NCBI RefSeq assembly: GCF_023343835.1
Contig: NC_064438.1
Coordinates: 56,320,578-56,384,577, forward strand
Source of the DNA: Lagopus muta
Lineage: Eukaryota > Chordata > Aves > Galliformes > Phasianidae
DNA: 64,000 nt
Direction: 5' to 3'
Shown here: in pieces, positions 21,245-31,745 of the stretch
Numbering within the stretch: the first letter of the stretch is position 1
Layout: every line of letters begins with the position of its first letter
Program-made: the position numbers and the translations under genes
Notes under the pieces: generated by a model
What the model was told of the DNA's origin: nothing
What the model saw: only the letters and a program-made list of their open reading frames with translations
Database searches by the model: none

Positions 21245-23137
21245 GGTGCCTCATTTTGTCTTTAAATTCATCTGTTGGGATCATTGCATACCTTTTAGAA
21301 CCAGAACACAGAATCGTGTCTGAAAAGGGAAGCTCCAATTCCCTGCTTTTGTGTTTTTGTGGCTCTGCAGATGAACAGTGATTGGGGCTGGGAACATTGC
21401 ATTGTAAATGGTCGTTGTGAACAGCTTCCATGTGATAAGAAGAATCTTTTCCATTTACCTGTTGAGGAAAATGAAGTAATTTTCCAGTTTTAGCAACACA
21501 GTTTTGTATAAGTAGTTTATTTGTTCCCTTTGAGCCCCCCAGGTGCTGGATCTAATAGCACAACATACAGGTGGCTGCAGAAGTCTGCACTGTGGAAGAA
21601 AATAGGTAGAAACCCACGTGTTACAGATCTCCTGCATTGGGGACTTGGCATCTTCAACAGCAACTGAATGGCTCCCATTGATTTGGCTGCTTTTTGAGTA
21701 CTTCCATAGCCTAGAATGAAAGGTGGCAGAGGCAGTGAGCTGTGCCTCACAGGATGTGTGTGTGTATGGGGAGGGAATTCTGCTGTATTTCACATGGTGC
21801 CTCCAAATTCCTATTCCAACCCACCCCAAACTGCTCCAAGCTGTACTCCACCTCTTCTGTGTTAAAAAAAGACTTCTTTTCCTTAAGCTGTAACTCTGAG
21901 CTTTTTGCTAAACAACGTTGAAAGTTTCTTTGGAAATCCATGCAATGGTTCCTATTGGACCATCTTTGTTTTTTCCTGCTTCACTTTACTGCCATTTGAA
22001 ACGCAGGGCTGTGAGGGAGCAGAGCCATAATCCTGTGCACTCAGCTGCACAGAAGCAAAATATTCCTCGATAAATAAAACAGTAAAGCTTTACATGTGCG
22101 AATCCAAAAGTGAAAGCAGGAGAGTAACTTCCTAATGGGGTTCTACTGTGAGCTTCAGCTTCCAGCTGCCCCCAGGAACAAAATGCTTGGCTTGAGTCTG
22201 TCCTGCTGCTGCAGATAAGTGTGCCAGAACTGAGGAATTACACATAGCTATATATCTACTACGTATCTATTACATATAGCTACATTTTACAAACAAGGCT
22301 GTAGCTAGGAAGTACATTTGTCTCTTCTCCTTTCCCAACACACTGAAGTAGAAGGCAGCCTATTGGCATTCCAAGTCTGTACTTAGCTGCCATAGGGTTA
22401 CAGATGGTTTTGTTTCCACCTGCATGTCCAACACTTGTCCCAGTTCTCATGCTACATAAAGAGAGACAAAACACAAATGAAATTCGGTCATAGCTTTGAT
22501 AGCCCAGCCTTGCCTCCATGCAGTAAGCACAGAACGTCAACACAGAGAGGCCAGCACACCAGTGTAGTGACAGCACAGTGCCAAGAGATGCCAAACATCA
22601 GATAGTCTATGTTTGGATGTTGGGGAAATTCTTCACAGAGTGGTGAGGTGCTGGAACAGCTGCCCAGAGAGGCTGTGATGCCCCGTCCATCCCTGGAGGT
22701 GTTCAAGGCCAGGTTGGATGGGGCCCTGGGCAGCCTGGGCTGCTGTGAAATGTGGAGGTTGGTGGCCCTGCATTGGTGGGGGGTTGGAGCTTCGTGATCC
22801 TTGAGGTCCCTTCCAACCAGGGCCGTTCTGTGAGTCTGCTCAAGTTGTCCTTGTGTTGAGAAGAAGCCTGTTAGGCATTCAGGTCAGCACCACACCAGTA
22901 ATGAACACAAAACAGTTCAGTGCATTTTAAGGCAGTGAGTACAAAGGATTGCTAAGAAGATGCAGAAGCTCTATGTCCATCAAGATTCCTGCCTCCAGCC
23001 CCAACACTTGACACGCATCTGAAAGCGAGCAGTGGTGGCACAGAGGCAGCAGCAACAAGCAGGTACTGAGGTTGGGATGAGCTGCCTTGTCCAGGTGTTT
23101 GCCACAGCCACGCAGACAAAGCCACTCCAGCACACGC
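21245..23137. other. Tail-to-tail region between CNIH1 and CDKN3
   Basis: Either CDKN3 3' UTR or short intergenic DNA. It contains a CR1 copy at 22634-22838 and an A/T-rich near-palindrome at about 22248-22285 (outer arms TAGCTATAT and ATATAGCTA). No gene of its own. Confidence 0.6.
22634..22838 (+). mobile_element. CR1 LINE 3' fragment
   Basis: Starts at CACAGAGTGGTGAGGTGCTG and runs to CCAGGGCCGTTCTGTGAGTC. It is antisense to CDKN3 if the CDKN3 transcript extends this far. Confidence 0.93.
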
Positions 23138-23224
23138 TCACCGTGACACCGACCTCTGTGCTGTGCCCCGTGCTTCCAGCTGTGCAGCTACACTCCCTCG
23201 GAAGTCATGGATATAATTGTATTG
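23138..23224 (-). CDS. CDKN3: CDKN3 exon 7 (last coding)
   Basis: Encodes [20 protein letters not shown] and TAQRSVSR, then TGA at 23138-23140. Acceptor TTTTTCAG. Confidence 0.96.
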   Translation of the reverse strand, partial: QYNYIHDFRGSVAAQLEARGTAQRSVSR

Positions 23225-26200
23225 CTGAAAAAGCACAGTGGCATTTGTAAGGAGCACTGCATACTTCTGAGCAGGTACAGCCATCCTAAAAGGCTGTCTG
23301 ATTGCCCACAATTCAAGCAGCACCCTCCAACTCTGTTTAAATAGTTTTTCTTCTTGTGCTCACTCCAAATCCTCTGGAATATTTTTAACCACTGGACAAA
23401 TGAGATGGATCTTAGCTCAGGTTCTATGCTTGCCAGAAAGGACACATGAGCTTAAGGTAAGTCTAGGAAGGCAGGTGTTCCATGTTAGAAATCAAAGCTG
23501 CTTCGTTTGGGCCAACCAAGGAACTGTGCTCTCTCCACAGAGTCCTTGATGCCAAACAACCTCCATTCAGCATAATGAGACCCAGCAGTTTGTGCTAAGA
23601 GCTGTCATGTCAACCCATACATCATTTGGAGCACTAATATCCAAGTGTTTAATATGAGATTTAATGATCAGAGGCTAAAGGAGAGAGCAACCCAAGCGAA
23701 GGCTTCAAATGATAACATTTGTTCATATTTCCTACTCCCACCCCAACCTCCTTCAACCCAGGATGCAAGCTGCTCCCTCATCTGTCCTCTTGGCTTGTGG
23801 AAAACTGATTTTCAACAACTAGCTCAAATTAAATTTGGGTTCCATAGAGGCTTAGAGCTGGCAGACAGCCTTCAGGTAACTCCTTTTTTCTTGGAAGCTA
23901 CTGCCTTGCAAACTGATTCAGTGTCAGCTTCTCTTGTCTGTACACAGAACTACTGTAAGAGCATAACTTATGTATGAACTGCTGGCCCAAGAGTAGCCAA
24001 AATCCATCAAAGCAAGAAGAACAGAAACCCAGCCGTTAAGCAGCTTAAGACCCTCCATGTAGGGTTTGAAAATAAAGTTAGGGGTACTTCTTGAAAGACT
24101 GCTTGTGCTTTCATGTGGCAGCTACAGTTAGGATGAGTTAGAAAGATTTAAGAAAGATGCAGAAATATTAAACAGAAGAGAATGAGGACAACAGGAAGAT
24201 GGACCACAGCTTAGTGAGTTATGAGCAGGGATAAGGATGAGAAAGCAAGAGATTACTAATGATGGCAGAGAGCAGACAAGCAGGACGTGTGCTGAATTCA
24301 GTATAGGCAGACCAGGCTGGCAACAGGAGGAAAGAAAAATGCCAGAGGCAGCTCAAACTCAGGAAAGAGGTGGGGGCAGCAGTTGTGAAACACCTCCAAG
24401 AGGTGGAGGGATCCCTTTGTGAAGCAGAAGGAAGGGCTGTCCAGACTCTCCACTTGTTTCAACCATCTGTTACCTGCTGCAGTCCCATTACCTTGACTGT
24501 CTGTATTGCCCGAGATCCCCTTAATTCTCTGAGGCTGTCTATTGCTTGCTGAGGTGTCACCACATCCGAAAGCTGAAGCAGGAGGCATGCAGCTACTGTA
24601 AGGGAAAGGTAAGCATGTATTCTGCTGAGCACCTCTTGCTCTGCACAGCACTGCTTTGGCACAGCAACCGCTCTATTCTGTGAGAACCACTCTAGGCAAA
24701 GCCAACCCCGCCATATCAGAGATAACACATCTGCTGGACCTTTTACCAAATAGAGTTGGGTGGCCTTTGTCCCATCTGACTGCTGCACCTTTAAGCAGTG
24801 GTGTCTCGTGGGAACAAAGGTCTAAATCAGGTTAGTTAATCAGGCACTAAGAGCTGCTTACTGAGACAGGAGCGTCCGAGGCCACCGTAACAGCTGCAAG
24901 AGAAGAGAAGGTTTGGTTACAGCAAGCTGTGGCACACTGCAACACTCAGCCCCCCATACACAAGTGTAAGATGCAGCTCCTGCCTCAATATATTCAAGAG
25001 CAGCAGTAGTCTAAGAAAGTCTTGTAATTGCTTCTAGAAATACTGAGTATCCTCTATTTATTCTCCAGAGCTTCCTTTTTTACTGTCATTTTGGAGAACG
25101 TGCTGTTTTAAAGTTCCTCTTCGTTCATGGTAACAGCCCCAAAGGCACAAGAGGTCAACAGAAGGTGTGAAGAGATCTCCATTTCCTTAAATCCTGCTCC
25201 AGGGTAAGGTTCTGATAACAGCTGTGAGTTAATGGTAACAGCAGGCCTCTGCAAGAGTGAGAAGTCCGAGAACTTCAGTGACTGGCTGTGCAGGAAGCTG
25301 TCAGCAGGATCTCAGGGAACATGGATCTGGGAAAGCTCATTTTCACTACCCTGAGCTCAGCTACAAATGCTTAAAGATAGAACTTTCAACAAGTCTTATG
25401 CAATTTAAAATGAATTTGGCACTGCTAGGACCCAATGAGCCTCTGGTAAACAGCCTGGGGTACGTTATCCTGTGACAGTGTCTGCTTTAACTTACAACTC
25501 CTCCTACAGACCTGATATCCAACCAGCCCAGCCACAAGGAGCAGCACGGTACCAGTCAGCACACATTTTGAAGCATTTGCAGGACAGAAAAGGGGAAAGA
25601 GGGAGAAACAGATCTCAGAAAGGCCAAGTCAGCTCCAAAGGGGTACAAGAGGTGAAAGAAGTTTTTCACAGCTTGAGCTAACCCCAAAGTCATTTGACAG
25701 GGTTCCATTTCAGGTGGTCGTGCAGGAAGACTCGGTGAAGGAACCACAACTTACTGGATGATTGTCTTCCTGTTGCTTTCCAGGCAGCTTCTGAGCTCTT
25801 CCAGAATTGTGCAGCAGGTGGTGACGTCAGGAGCATCTCCATCTGGAATAGGATAGTGGTGCACACAGATCCCACACTCTTGGTAGGCATCTATAAGGTT
25901 TGGTACTCGGTATTTTAAGAGCTCTCCTTTGGTACAAAGCACAAACACATCCTGTGTCCCACAGCTCTTTAGTTCGTCTGCCAACAGATTAAGCAAACAA
26001 ACAAAGCCTATCAAGCTTAAGCATGAACAGATTTGCTACTTGGTACCAATCCCCTCGTTTAGCCTTTGAAGTTAAGACAACAGAAGTTAGCAATTTTGCT
26101 TTGAGCAACATTTATTTCTGTTGAGTCTTGCCTACACTTGTCTTCAGATAACCTGCAGGAGGAATTCTCAGTTCAGAATCAGCCTGCAGACAAGGCTCAC

Positions 26201-27974
26201 CCAAAGTAAGGTCAGCACTGAAAACAGTCCTACTAACCTGCTGGCTTAAGCATGATTCTACCCCATCTCCAGCTATAACTGTCCAACTGTTTACCTTTTC
26301 TAGCCTTTACAGCTGAATCCCAAGCACAGATTTTTTACACTATTTCATCTTTTCTATCCTCTTCACAGTTTCCACTGGGAAGGGGAGATAACAGCTCTGT
26401 AATTCATCTCAGTCCTAACTGTTCTGAAGACGCTCTTGGCCTGCACATGGTGTGTGATTTCACAGAACTCAAGTTACTGGGAGCAATAGAAAGATAGCTG
26501 TATTGCTCCAGCCTGGAAATATCCTGCCCAGGTTAGATGAACAGCAGCTCCATCAGACTCCAAGTCAAAGGAAGCCTGTAAGAGTATCTTCTGCTTCATT
26601 TTTCACTCACATTGTTCTTACCCATTCCATGGCAATGAGAGGCAATCAGGCTCTGAACAGAAAACTCACCGATATCTTTCTGAAGGTTCCTTCTAATGTC
26701 CTTAAACCTGCAACCTAAAACAAATGATGAATGCTGATTATGGCCTGAGATTTCATAAATGCCTGCTACAACAGAAGAGCAAAGCAGGCACCCTCCCCTC
26801 AGCACCAAAGCCACATCCCCACAACAGTTCTTGGTTCTGCAAATGGATTGCTAGTGCAGAATGCAGTATTAAGCAAATAATGGTGTTTAAACTGCCATAG
26901 AACAGGATTTTAAATGTCACTCAAAGTTTTAAGCTATTGTACACCTTAGAGATGAAAAGTTTGGAGTATTATAAATCAGAATGCATTTGGTGCCAGGACT
27001 GTGCACCTCTGGAAGCATACCCTGAAAACATGGGTGCAGAATCCTGTACAAGAGCTCTGCTGGCAGATCTGCACTGCAGTTTAGCAGTCAAAGGTTGAAC
27101 ATCTATTACAGGAGCAGCTCATGTAGCTTAACATGAAAATGCAACTATTCCTGGTGTACATGTTAGCAGGTGTTTCTGTGGGATTCTCATCAGTACTGGT
27201 ACCAGCTATTGAAGGTATCTTAAACCACAGAATCACAGAATGGCCTGGGTTGCAAAGGAGCACAGTGCTCATCCACTTCCAACCCCCTGCTGTGTGCAGG
27301 TCACCAACCAGCAGCCCAGGCTGCCCAGAGCCACATCCAGCCTGGCCTTGAATGCCTGCAGGGATGGGGCATCCACAGCCTCCTTGGGCAACCTGTGCCA
27401 GTGCCTCACCACCCTCTGGCTGAAAAACTTCCTCCTCATATCCAACCTAAACCTCCTCTGTTTCAGTTTCAAACCATTCCCTTGTCCTATTACCATCCAT
27501 CCTCACAAAGAGCCGTTCCCCCTCCTGTCTACATGCTCCCTACAAGTATTAGAAGGATACTACTTGGAAGACACTCGGCCGAATAACAGAAAACAGAATG
27601 TAGGGCTACGAGATAGTTCTTCTCGTCAGCTCAAACACACCCACAGTCTTCAGCAGTGCTGCTTACCTGGCAGGGAACACACAGCCAGGAACGCAGAGGA
27701 GTAGGCAGGAGGCAGTGGAAGCCTGTCAGGAGATAGACCGCAAGTTAAGTTATCGGAAAAATATAAAAAAGAAAAGCAGCACTACGCTGATCACTTAAAG
27801 AGAGATTTTGTACAACACCGAGGGAACAGCACATCCCACAGCACGCTCCCGCACAGGGCCGATAGAACCCCACAGCGCCCGCCCGGCTCCTCACCAGGAC
27901 AGCGGCAGCGGCTCCTCCCCCTCCTCCTCCTCGGTGGCCTCTTCGTCTGACGAGTCAAGGCCCGCTACGTGCAT
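23138..27974 (-). CDS. CDKN3: Cyclin-dependent kinase inhibitor 3 (KAP phosphatase), complete
   Basis: CDKN3/KAP is a dual-specificity phosphatase of the PTP superfamily that removes the activating T-loop phosphate of CDK2 (Thr160 in human) after cyclin is lost. Seven coding exons on the - strand (27895-27974, 27667-27722, 26670-26714, 25755-25977, 24862-24893, 24492-24595, 23138-23224) join in frame to 208 residues, against 212 in human. The catalytic loop HCYGGLGRS lies at residues 135-143, with Cys136 as nucleophile and Arg142; the general acid is Asp106 in PIPDGDAPD. The N-terminus has the acidic [15 protein letters not shown] stretch and the C-terminus ends RSVSR as in mammals. The start ATG is the first in frame after a TAG just upstream. 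Splicing of exons 5 and 6 gives Ile where mammals have Val after SCL. All introns are GT-AG. The gene converges on CNIH1, as in mammals. Confidence 0.97.
23225..24491 (-). other. CDKN3: CDKN3 intron 6
   Basis: GT-AG intron of 1.27 kb with no recognised repeat. A purine-rich stretch lies at about 24150-24260. Confidence 0.8.
24492..24595 (-). CDS. CDKN3: CDKN3 exon 6
   Basis: Encodes [20 protein letters not shown] and [14 protein letters not shown], matching human LSDTISPEQAIDSLRDLRGS. Acceptor CTTACAG, donor GTAATG. Confidence 0.97.
24862..24893 (-). CDS. CDKN3: CDKN3 exon 5 (catalytic P-loop micro-exon)
   Basis: Only 32 bases, encoding [10 protein letters not shown] between split codons, which with the preceding His forms the HCxxGxxRS phosphatase signature. 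Acceptor TTGCAG, donor GTAAGC. Too short to appear as an ORF by itself. Confidence 0.95.
24894..25754 (-). other. CDKN3: CDKN3 intron 4
   Basis: GT-AG intron of 861 bp; no repeat recognised. Confidence 0.8.
25755..25977 (-). CDS. CDKN3: CDKN3 exon 4
   Basis: Encodes residues 61-134: [20 protein letters not shown] at the start, [20 protein letters not shown] in the middle with general acid Asp106, and SNRKTII at the end. It ends with CA of the catalytic-loop His before GTAAGT. Confidence 0.97.
25978..26669 (-). other. CDKN3: CDKN3 intron 3
   Basis: GT-AG intron of 692 bp; nothing else recognised in it. Confidence 0.8.
26670..26714 (-). CDS. CDKN3: CDKN3 exon 3
   Basis: Encodes [15 protein letters not shown] and one base of Asp, matching human GCKFKDVRRNVQKD. 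Acceptor TTTTAG, donor GTGAGT. Confidence 0.95.
26715..27666 (-). other. CDKN3: CDKN3 intron 2
   Basis: GT-AG intron of 952 bp containing a CR1 copy at 27228-27530 in the same orientation as the gene. Confidence 0.85.
27228..27530 (-). mobile_element. CR1 LINE 3' fragment (GCAAAGGAGCAC subfamily)
   Basis: The octamer tail ACAGAATCACAGAATGG at the left is followed by the GGGTTGCAAAGGAGCACAGT segment and the 3' UTR up to about 27530. Very close to the copies at 11724, 41459 and 61828. Confidence 0.93.
27667..27722 (-). CDS. CDKN3: CDKN3 exon 2
   Basis: Encodes [18 protein letters not shown] after the Trp junction, equivalent to the human WLSLSR...LCALPG segment. Acceptor CTGACAG, donor GTAAGC. 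Confidence 0.93.
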
Positions 27975-28262
27975 GGCTCGCGGCTGGATGGAGAAGAGCG
28001 ACGAACCCACCGGAGCGCTGCGCTACCCCTCGCTTAGGGCCGAGGTTGAGGGGCCGAAGATCCCGGCCCCGGCCCCAAGATGGCGCCGCTCCCCTCCCGC
28101 CGTCCTTTTGAATTCAGCCCGCCCACCCGCCGCATCTCATTGGTCAGCCCTTCCCTCTCGTCGTCCAATGGAGAGCCATCGAGGGCCCTTCTCTATTTGG
28201 CGGCCAGAGGAGGAGAAGCTCGTTGATTGGCTGGCGGCGATTTCGCTTGAATTTGGCATCTA
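27830..28262 (-). promoter_or_regulatory. CDKN3: CpG-island promoter of CDKN3 with three CCAAT boxes
   Basis: G+C- and CpG-rich DNA around exon 1. NF-Y-type CCAAT boxes lie at 28226-28230 (- strand), 28165-28169 (+ strand) and 28139-28143 (- strand), followed in the gene direction by a CHR-like TTTGAA/TTCAAA at 28107-28112. An E2F-like ATTTGGCGG occurs at 28195-28203. This order, CCAAT boxes then CHR close to the start, is the known layout of G2/M genes bound by NF-Y and DREAM/MuvB. Binding is inferred. There is no divergent gene on the other side. Confidence 0.65.
27895..27974 (-). CDS. CDKN3: CDKN3 exon 1
   Basis: Begins [20 protein letters not shown] and ends EPLPLS plus two bases of Trp. 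An in-frame TAG lies about 60 bp upstream of the ATG, which fixes this start. Confidence 0.93.
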
Positions 28263-28302
28263 AAAAACTCGCGTCCAGGCTTCACTTTCTGGAATTTTCT
28301 GT

Positions 28303-28450
28303 CATAGAATCACAGCATGGCCTGGGCTGAAAAGGAGCACAGTGCTCATCCAGCTCCAACCCCCTGCTGTGTGCAGGTCATCAACCAGCAGCCCAGGCTG
28401 CCCAGAGCCACATCCAGCCTGGCCTTGAATGCCTGCAGGGATGGGGCATC
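28303..28450 (-). mobile_element. CR1 LINE 3' end, short
   Basis: Inverted tail ATAGAATCACAGCATGGCC and the AAAGGAGCACAGTGCTCATC segment, stopping abruptly after GGGATGGGGCATC. Only about 148 bp. Confidence 0.92.
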
Positions 28451-28467
28451 AGCAAAGAAAAGTATCA

Positions 28468-28560
28468 TGGATGGCCTAAAACTTGCCCCTAGGAAGTTCT
28501 TCACTAACGTGTGGAAGAACTTCTCTACAGTCAGGATGACGGGGCGCTGGAACAGGCCTT
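28468..28560 (+). mobile_element. CR1 internal fragment, interrupted
   Basis: GGAAGTTCTTCACTAACGTG, AGAACTTCTCTACAGTCAGG and CGCTGGAACAGGC match the CR1 3' UTR in + orientation, but the 3' end is missing. It abuts the inverted copy at 28303-28450. Confidence 0.65.
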
Positions 28561-29128
28561 AGAATGCTGTTCTGGAGTTCAGTAAGGCCTGCCCCCATTG
28601 GGTTATATGGCAGGTGGAATCTAAAACAGCTCCATCTTGTTTTCTTCTGCCCAGCGTTGTATCATGGCACCAGTGCAATGAGTCCCTTGGTTGCTCTCAG
28701 TGACATGAGGCGTGCTGTAGGCAGCCGCTTGGTGAGCACCTTGATGCTACTTGCCTGGTTCACTCTTGGCACTGGCTAGGCCTGCCTTAGCCCTCTTGCT
28801 GTTTCGATGCATGTCTCACCCTCTCAGACCAAGGCAGAGGCCAAATGTAATCAAACTGCCATCGCTGGAGAGGACTGTGTCCTCTAGCAAGATGTGCCGC
28901 TGTTTCAGGCCGCAGTCTTCAGGCTTGCTCGGTCTCATCTTGGAGCAAGCATTGCAGTCTCAGCACGCCTGGGCAGTATCAGACAGTTGTATGGGCAGCC
29001 CCCATGCTTTAGCAGCTGCCCATGTTGTCTTTTGTCCAGCCTCTGATATGGCCAGCAGGCGATGCTCTCATATGGTGAATCCTCAATCCATCAGACTCAA
29101 GCCAGTGTGTCAGCTTCATCATTTCACA

Positions 29129-29356
29129 CAATCACAGAACGGCCCGGGTTGGAAGGGACCTCAAGAATCATGAAGCTCCAACCCCCCCCACCACAGGCAG
29201 GGCCACCAACCTCCCCATTTCACAGCAGCCCAGGCTGCCCAGGGCCCCATCCAACCTGGCCTTGAGCACCTCCAGGGATGGACGGGGCATCACAGCCTCT
29301 CTGGGCAGCTGTTCCAGCACCTCACCGCTCTCACAGCACACAACTTCCCCCTGACC
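29129..29356 (-). mobile_element. CR1 LINE 3' fragment
   Basis: ACAATCACAGAACGGCCCGG, GTTGGAAGGGACCTCAAG and the CAGCCTCTCTGGGCAGCTGT segment. Same subfamily as 18806 but inverted. Confidence 0.93.
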
Positions 29357-30839
29357 ATTTCCCAGTGGTTGTAGAGGTCGGTGGCCAGAAGCATGATAGA
29401 CGTGTACGGTCATGTGTTTAACCACATCCCTAGCCACATATCTCTGCCCCAGACTGGTTGGGCATGGATAGTCCATTCCTGAGTTGCTTTGATTGCTTGG
29501 TTTGGTCCCAGAGTCCTGTTGATGGCTCAGCACTGGAACTGCACAGAGAGACTGTCACTAGTGAGCTGTCAGAGGGAATTAGCATTCTGCAGGTAGCAGT
29601 CATAAATCCTTCCAGTGACATCAACCTTATGATTCTGCAGCAGTGGATATTAACCTTTTCCCTCATGTTACAATTTAAAGAAGTTTTCAGGCTTCTCCTC
29701 CCCACAAAAGTCATAAAGAGTTAGAAGTTAATTACAAGCTCTCACACCAGATTCACCCCTGCGTATGTGACATTGACCACACTCTCAGCACTGTTCTAGG
29801 CAGTGTGTGCAAGTGCCCTTCTCAGCTGTGTTGCTTTGTGCTGTGATTGCCTTAAGGCTCCTTGCCTGATGCAGTTTTCCTCCCAGCTGTGGCCACACTG
29901 AGGATATGGGTTCAGATGCTCTCACTGCTGTCAAGAGATCCCCACCTTTACACGTTTTATTTGTTCAGCCAGCTGGTGCCACTATTCTTTTCTTTCCAGC
30001 AGATTTTTTTCCTCCTGTAGTAGAAAAAAATAACAAATTATTTGCCAAAACCCGAGGAGCCCAATTTTGTTCTGTAGCAGGAAGGTGAAAATTTCCTATC
30101 TCAAAAAAGCTGGATGACTTTCATGTTCATAATGGTCACCTGAAGTCATTTTCTGTGCAGGGGGATGGGGCCCAGGGATGCAGTGCTGGTGATCAGTATG
30201 GGCAGATAGCAGAGCGTTTGGTGAACGTTTCTGCTTTTTAGGTACAAATGTCACACAGCTTTATGTTTCTGGTAGAAAATGACACATTGCTCTCCTTGAG
30301 TGTAATTAACTCTGATTGAACAACATCACAATTTCTTGCTTTCCTGGCAGAACTGAAATGTGGCATGACAGAGTGTGGGCATTTTTATAAACCTGAAATA
30401 AATTTGTCTTGCTCTTCCCTCTGCCTTCCTCCTCTTCACATACCAACAATAACAGCAATTAAAGAAGTCATTAAGCTATTGCAGGAGGCATTCAGGTCTA
30501 ATGGAAACCAGCTCCTCTCTGTGAAGATGAGGTTCATCAACCCACTGGTGACTGTCAGCTGTAGTTTTCTGCTTGTCCTAATTTTGCCCTAAATTAATCT
30601 GTTTGGACCGTGGATCGAGGCTGACTTTTATCTGGCAAGTCCTTCGTGTTGCAGAAGTGCAGTGGGAGGAGAGAGGCAGGAGGTCCAGAGAGAGAACCTT
30701 TCCCTGACCCTCATCTGGTGCAGCTCCAGGCTGTTCCCTAGAGAGCAGAGCTCAGCACTGTGCCTTTGCTCCCTGTGAGGAGCTGCAGGCTGCCATGAGA
30801 AGCTGTAGGCTGCCGTAAGAGAGTTGGGTAGAGAGGAAC

Positions 30840-31605
30840 CCGATGGGCTTCAATTAGAGCAAATGTAGAGTCTTGCACTTGGGGAGGAATAACCGCACGC
30901 ATCAGTACAGGTTAGGGGCTGACCTGCTGAAGCTGAGCTCTGTGGAGAAGGACCTGGGGGTCCTGGGGGATGACAGGTTGGCCATGAGCCAGCAGTGTGC
31001 TTTAGTGGCCAAGAAGTCCAGTGGGACCCTGGGGGTGCATTAAAAAGAGCATGGCCAGCAGGTCGAGGGTGGTGATCCTCCCCCTTTGCCGTGCTGAGGC
31101 CACATTTAGATCACTGTTTGGGGCTCCTCGGTTGAAAAAAAGACAGGGATCTCCTAAGAGGAGACCAGCAGAGGGCCACAGAGACGATAAAGGTTCTGGA
31201 GCATCTCTCCTATGAGGAAAGGCTGAGAAACCTGGAACTGTTCCGCCTGGGGAAAAGAAAACTGAGTGGGAATCTGATTAATGTTTATAAATATCAAAAG
31301 GGAGGTGGGAGGCAAATGCATGATGCCAGGCTTTTCATAGTGGTGCACAGTGAGAGGACAAGGAGTAATAGCCTAAAATTTGAGCATACGAAGTTCCATA
31401 CCACCGTACAGAAGAACTTCTTCATAGTGAGGGTGATGGAGCACTGGAGCAGGCTGCCCAGAGAGGCTGTGGAGTCTCTATGGAGACATTTGACGTCTGG
31501 ATGCCTTCCTATGTGACCTAGCGTGGGGTCCCTGCTTTAGCAAAGGGATTGGACTCGATGATCTCCTGAAGTCCCTTCCAACCTCTGCAATTCCATGATT
31601 CTGTG
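30840..31605 (+). mobile_element. CR1 LINE, long 3' fragment (about 770 bp)
   Basis: Contains GTCTTGCACTTGGGGAGGAA, GAGAAGGACCTGGGGGTCCT, GGCTGCCCAGAGAGGCTGTG and the end CTTCCAACCTCTGCAATTCC with ATGATTCTGTG. Diverged from the other long copy at 15568, so from an older or different subfamily. The ORF is broken. Confidence 0.9.
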
Positions 31606-31607
31606 GC

Positions 31608-31745
31608 AAGGAGCTGCAGCCACCATGATGGCTCCCCTCAGCCTCCTCTGCTCTGCGCCCAGCAAAACCAGGGCTCTCAGCCACCTCTCACATCTCCTGC
31701 CCTCAGATCCTTCCCCACCTTCATAGCCTTCCTCTGGACACTGTA
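31608..31745 (-). mobile_element. CR1 internal fragment, inverted
   Basis: CAGCCTCCTCTGCTCTGCGC, then CTTCCTCTGGACAC resemble the inverted region just upstream of the CR1 3' UTR. It directly abuts the tail of the copy at 30840. Confidence 0.55.

Noticed and set aside
22242-22288. A/T-rich near-palindrome with TAGCTATAT arms
   Set aside because: Low-complexity TA-rich DNA makes such pairing common; arms are only 9 bp.
28560-29128. Possible LTR-like sequence between CR1 copies
   Set aside because: No TG...CA ends, primer-binding site or polypurine tract could be identified; left as unique DNA.
31165-31178. CTCF-like CCAGCAGAGGGCCA
   Set aside because: It is part of the CR1 body, shared by many copies, and fits only 12 of 14 positions; no reason to treat it as a real site.
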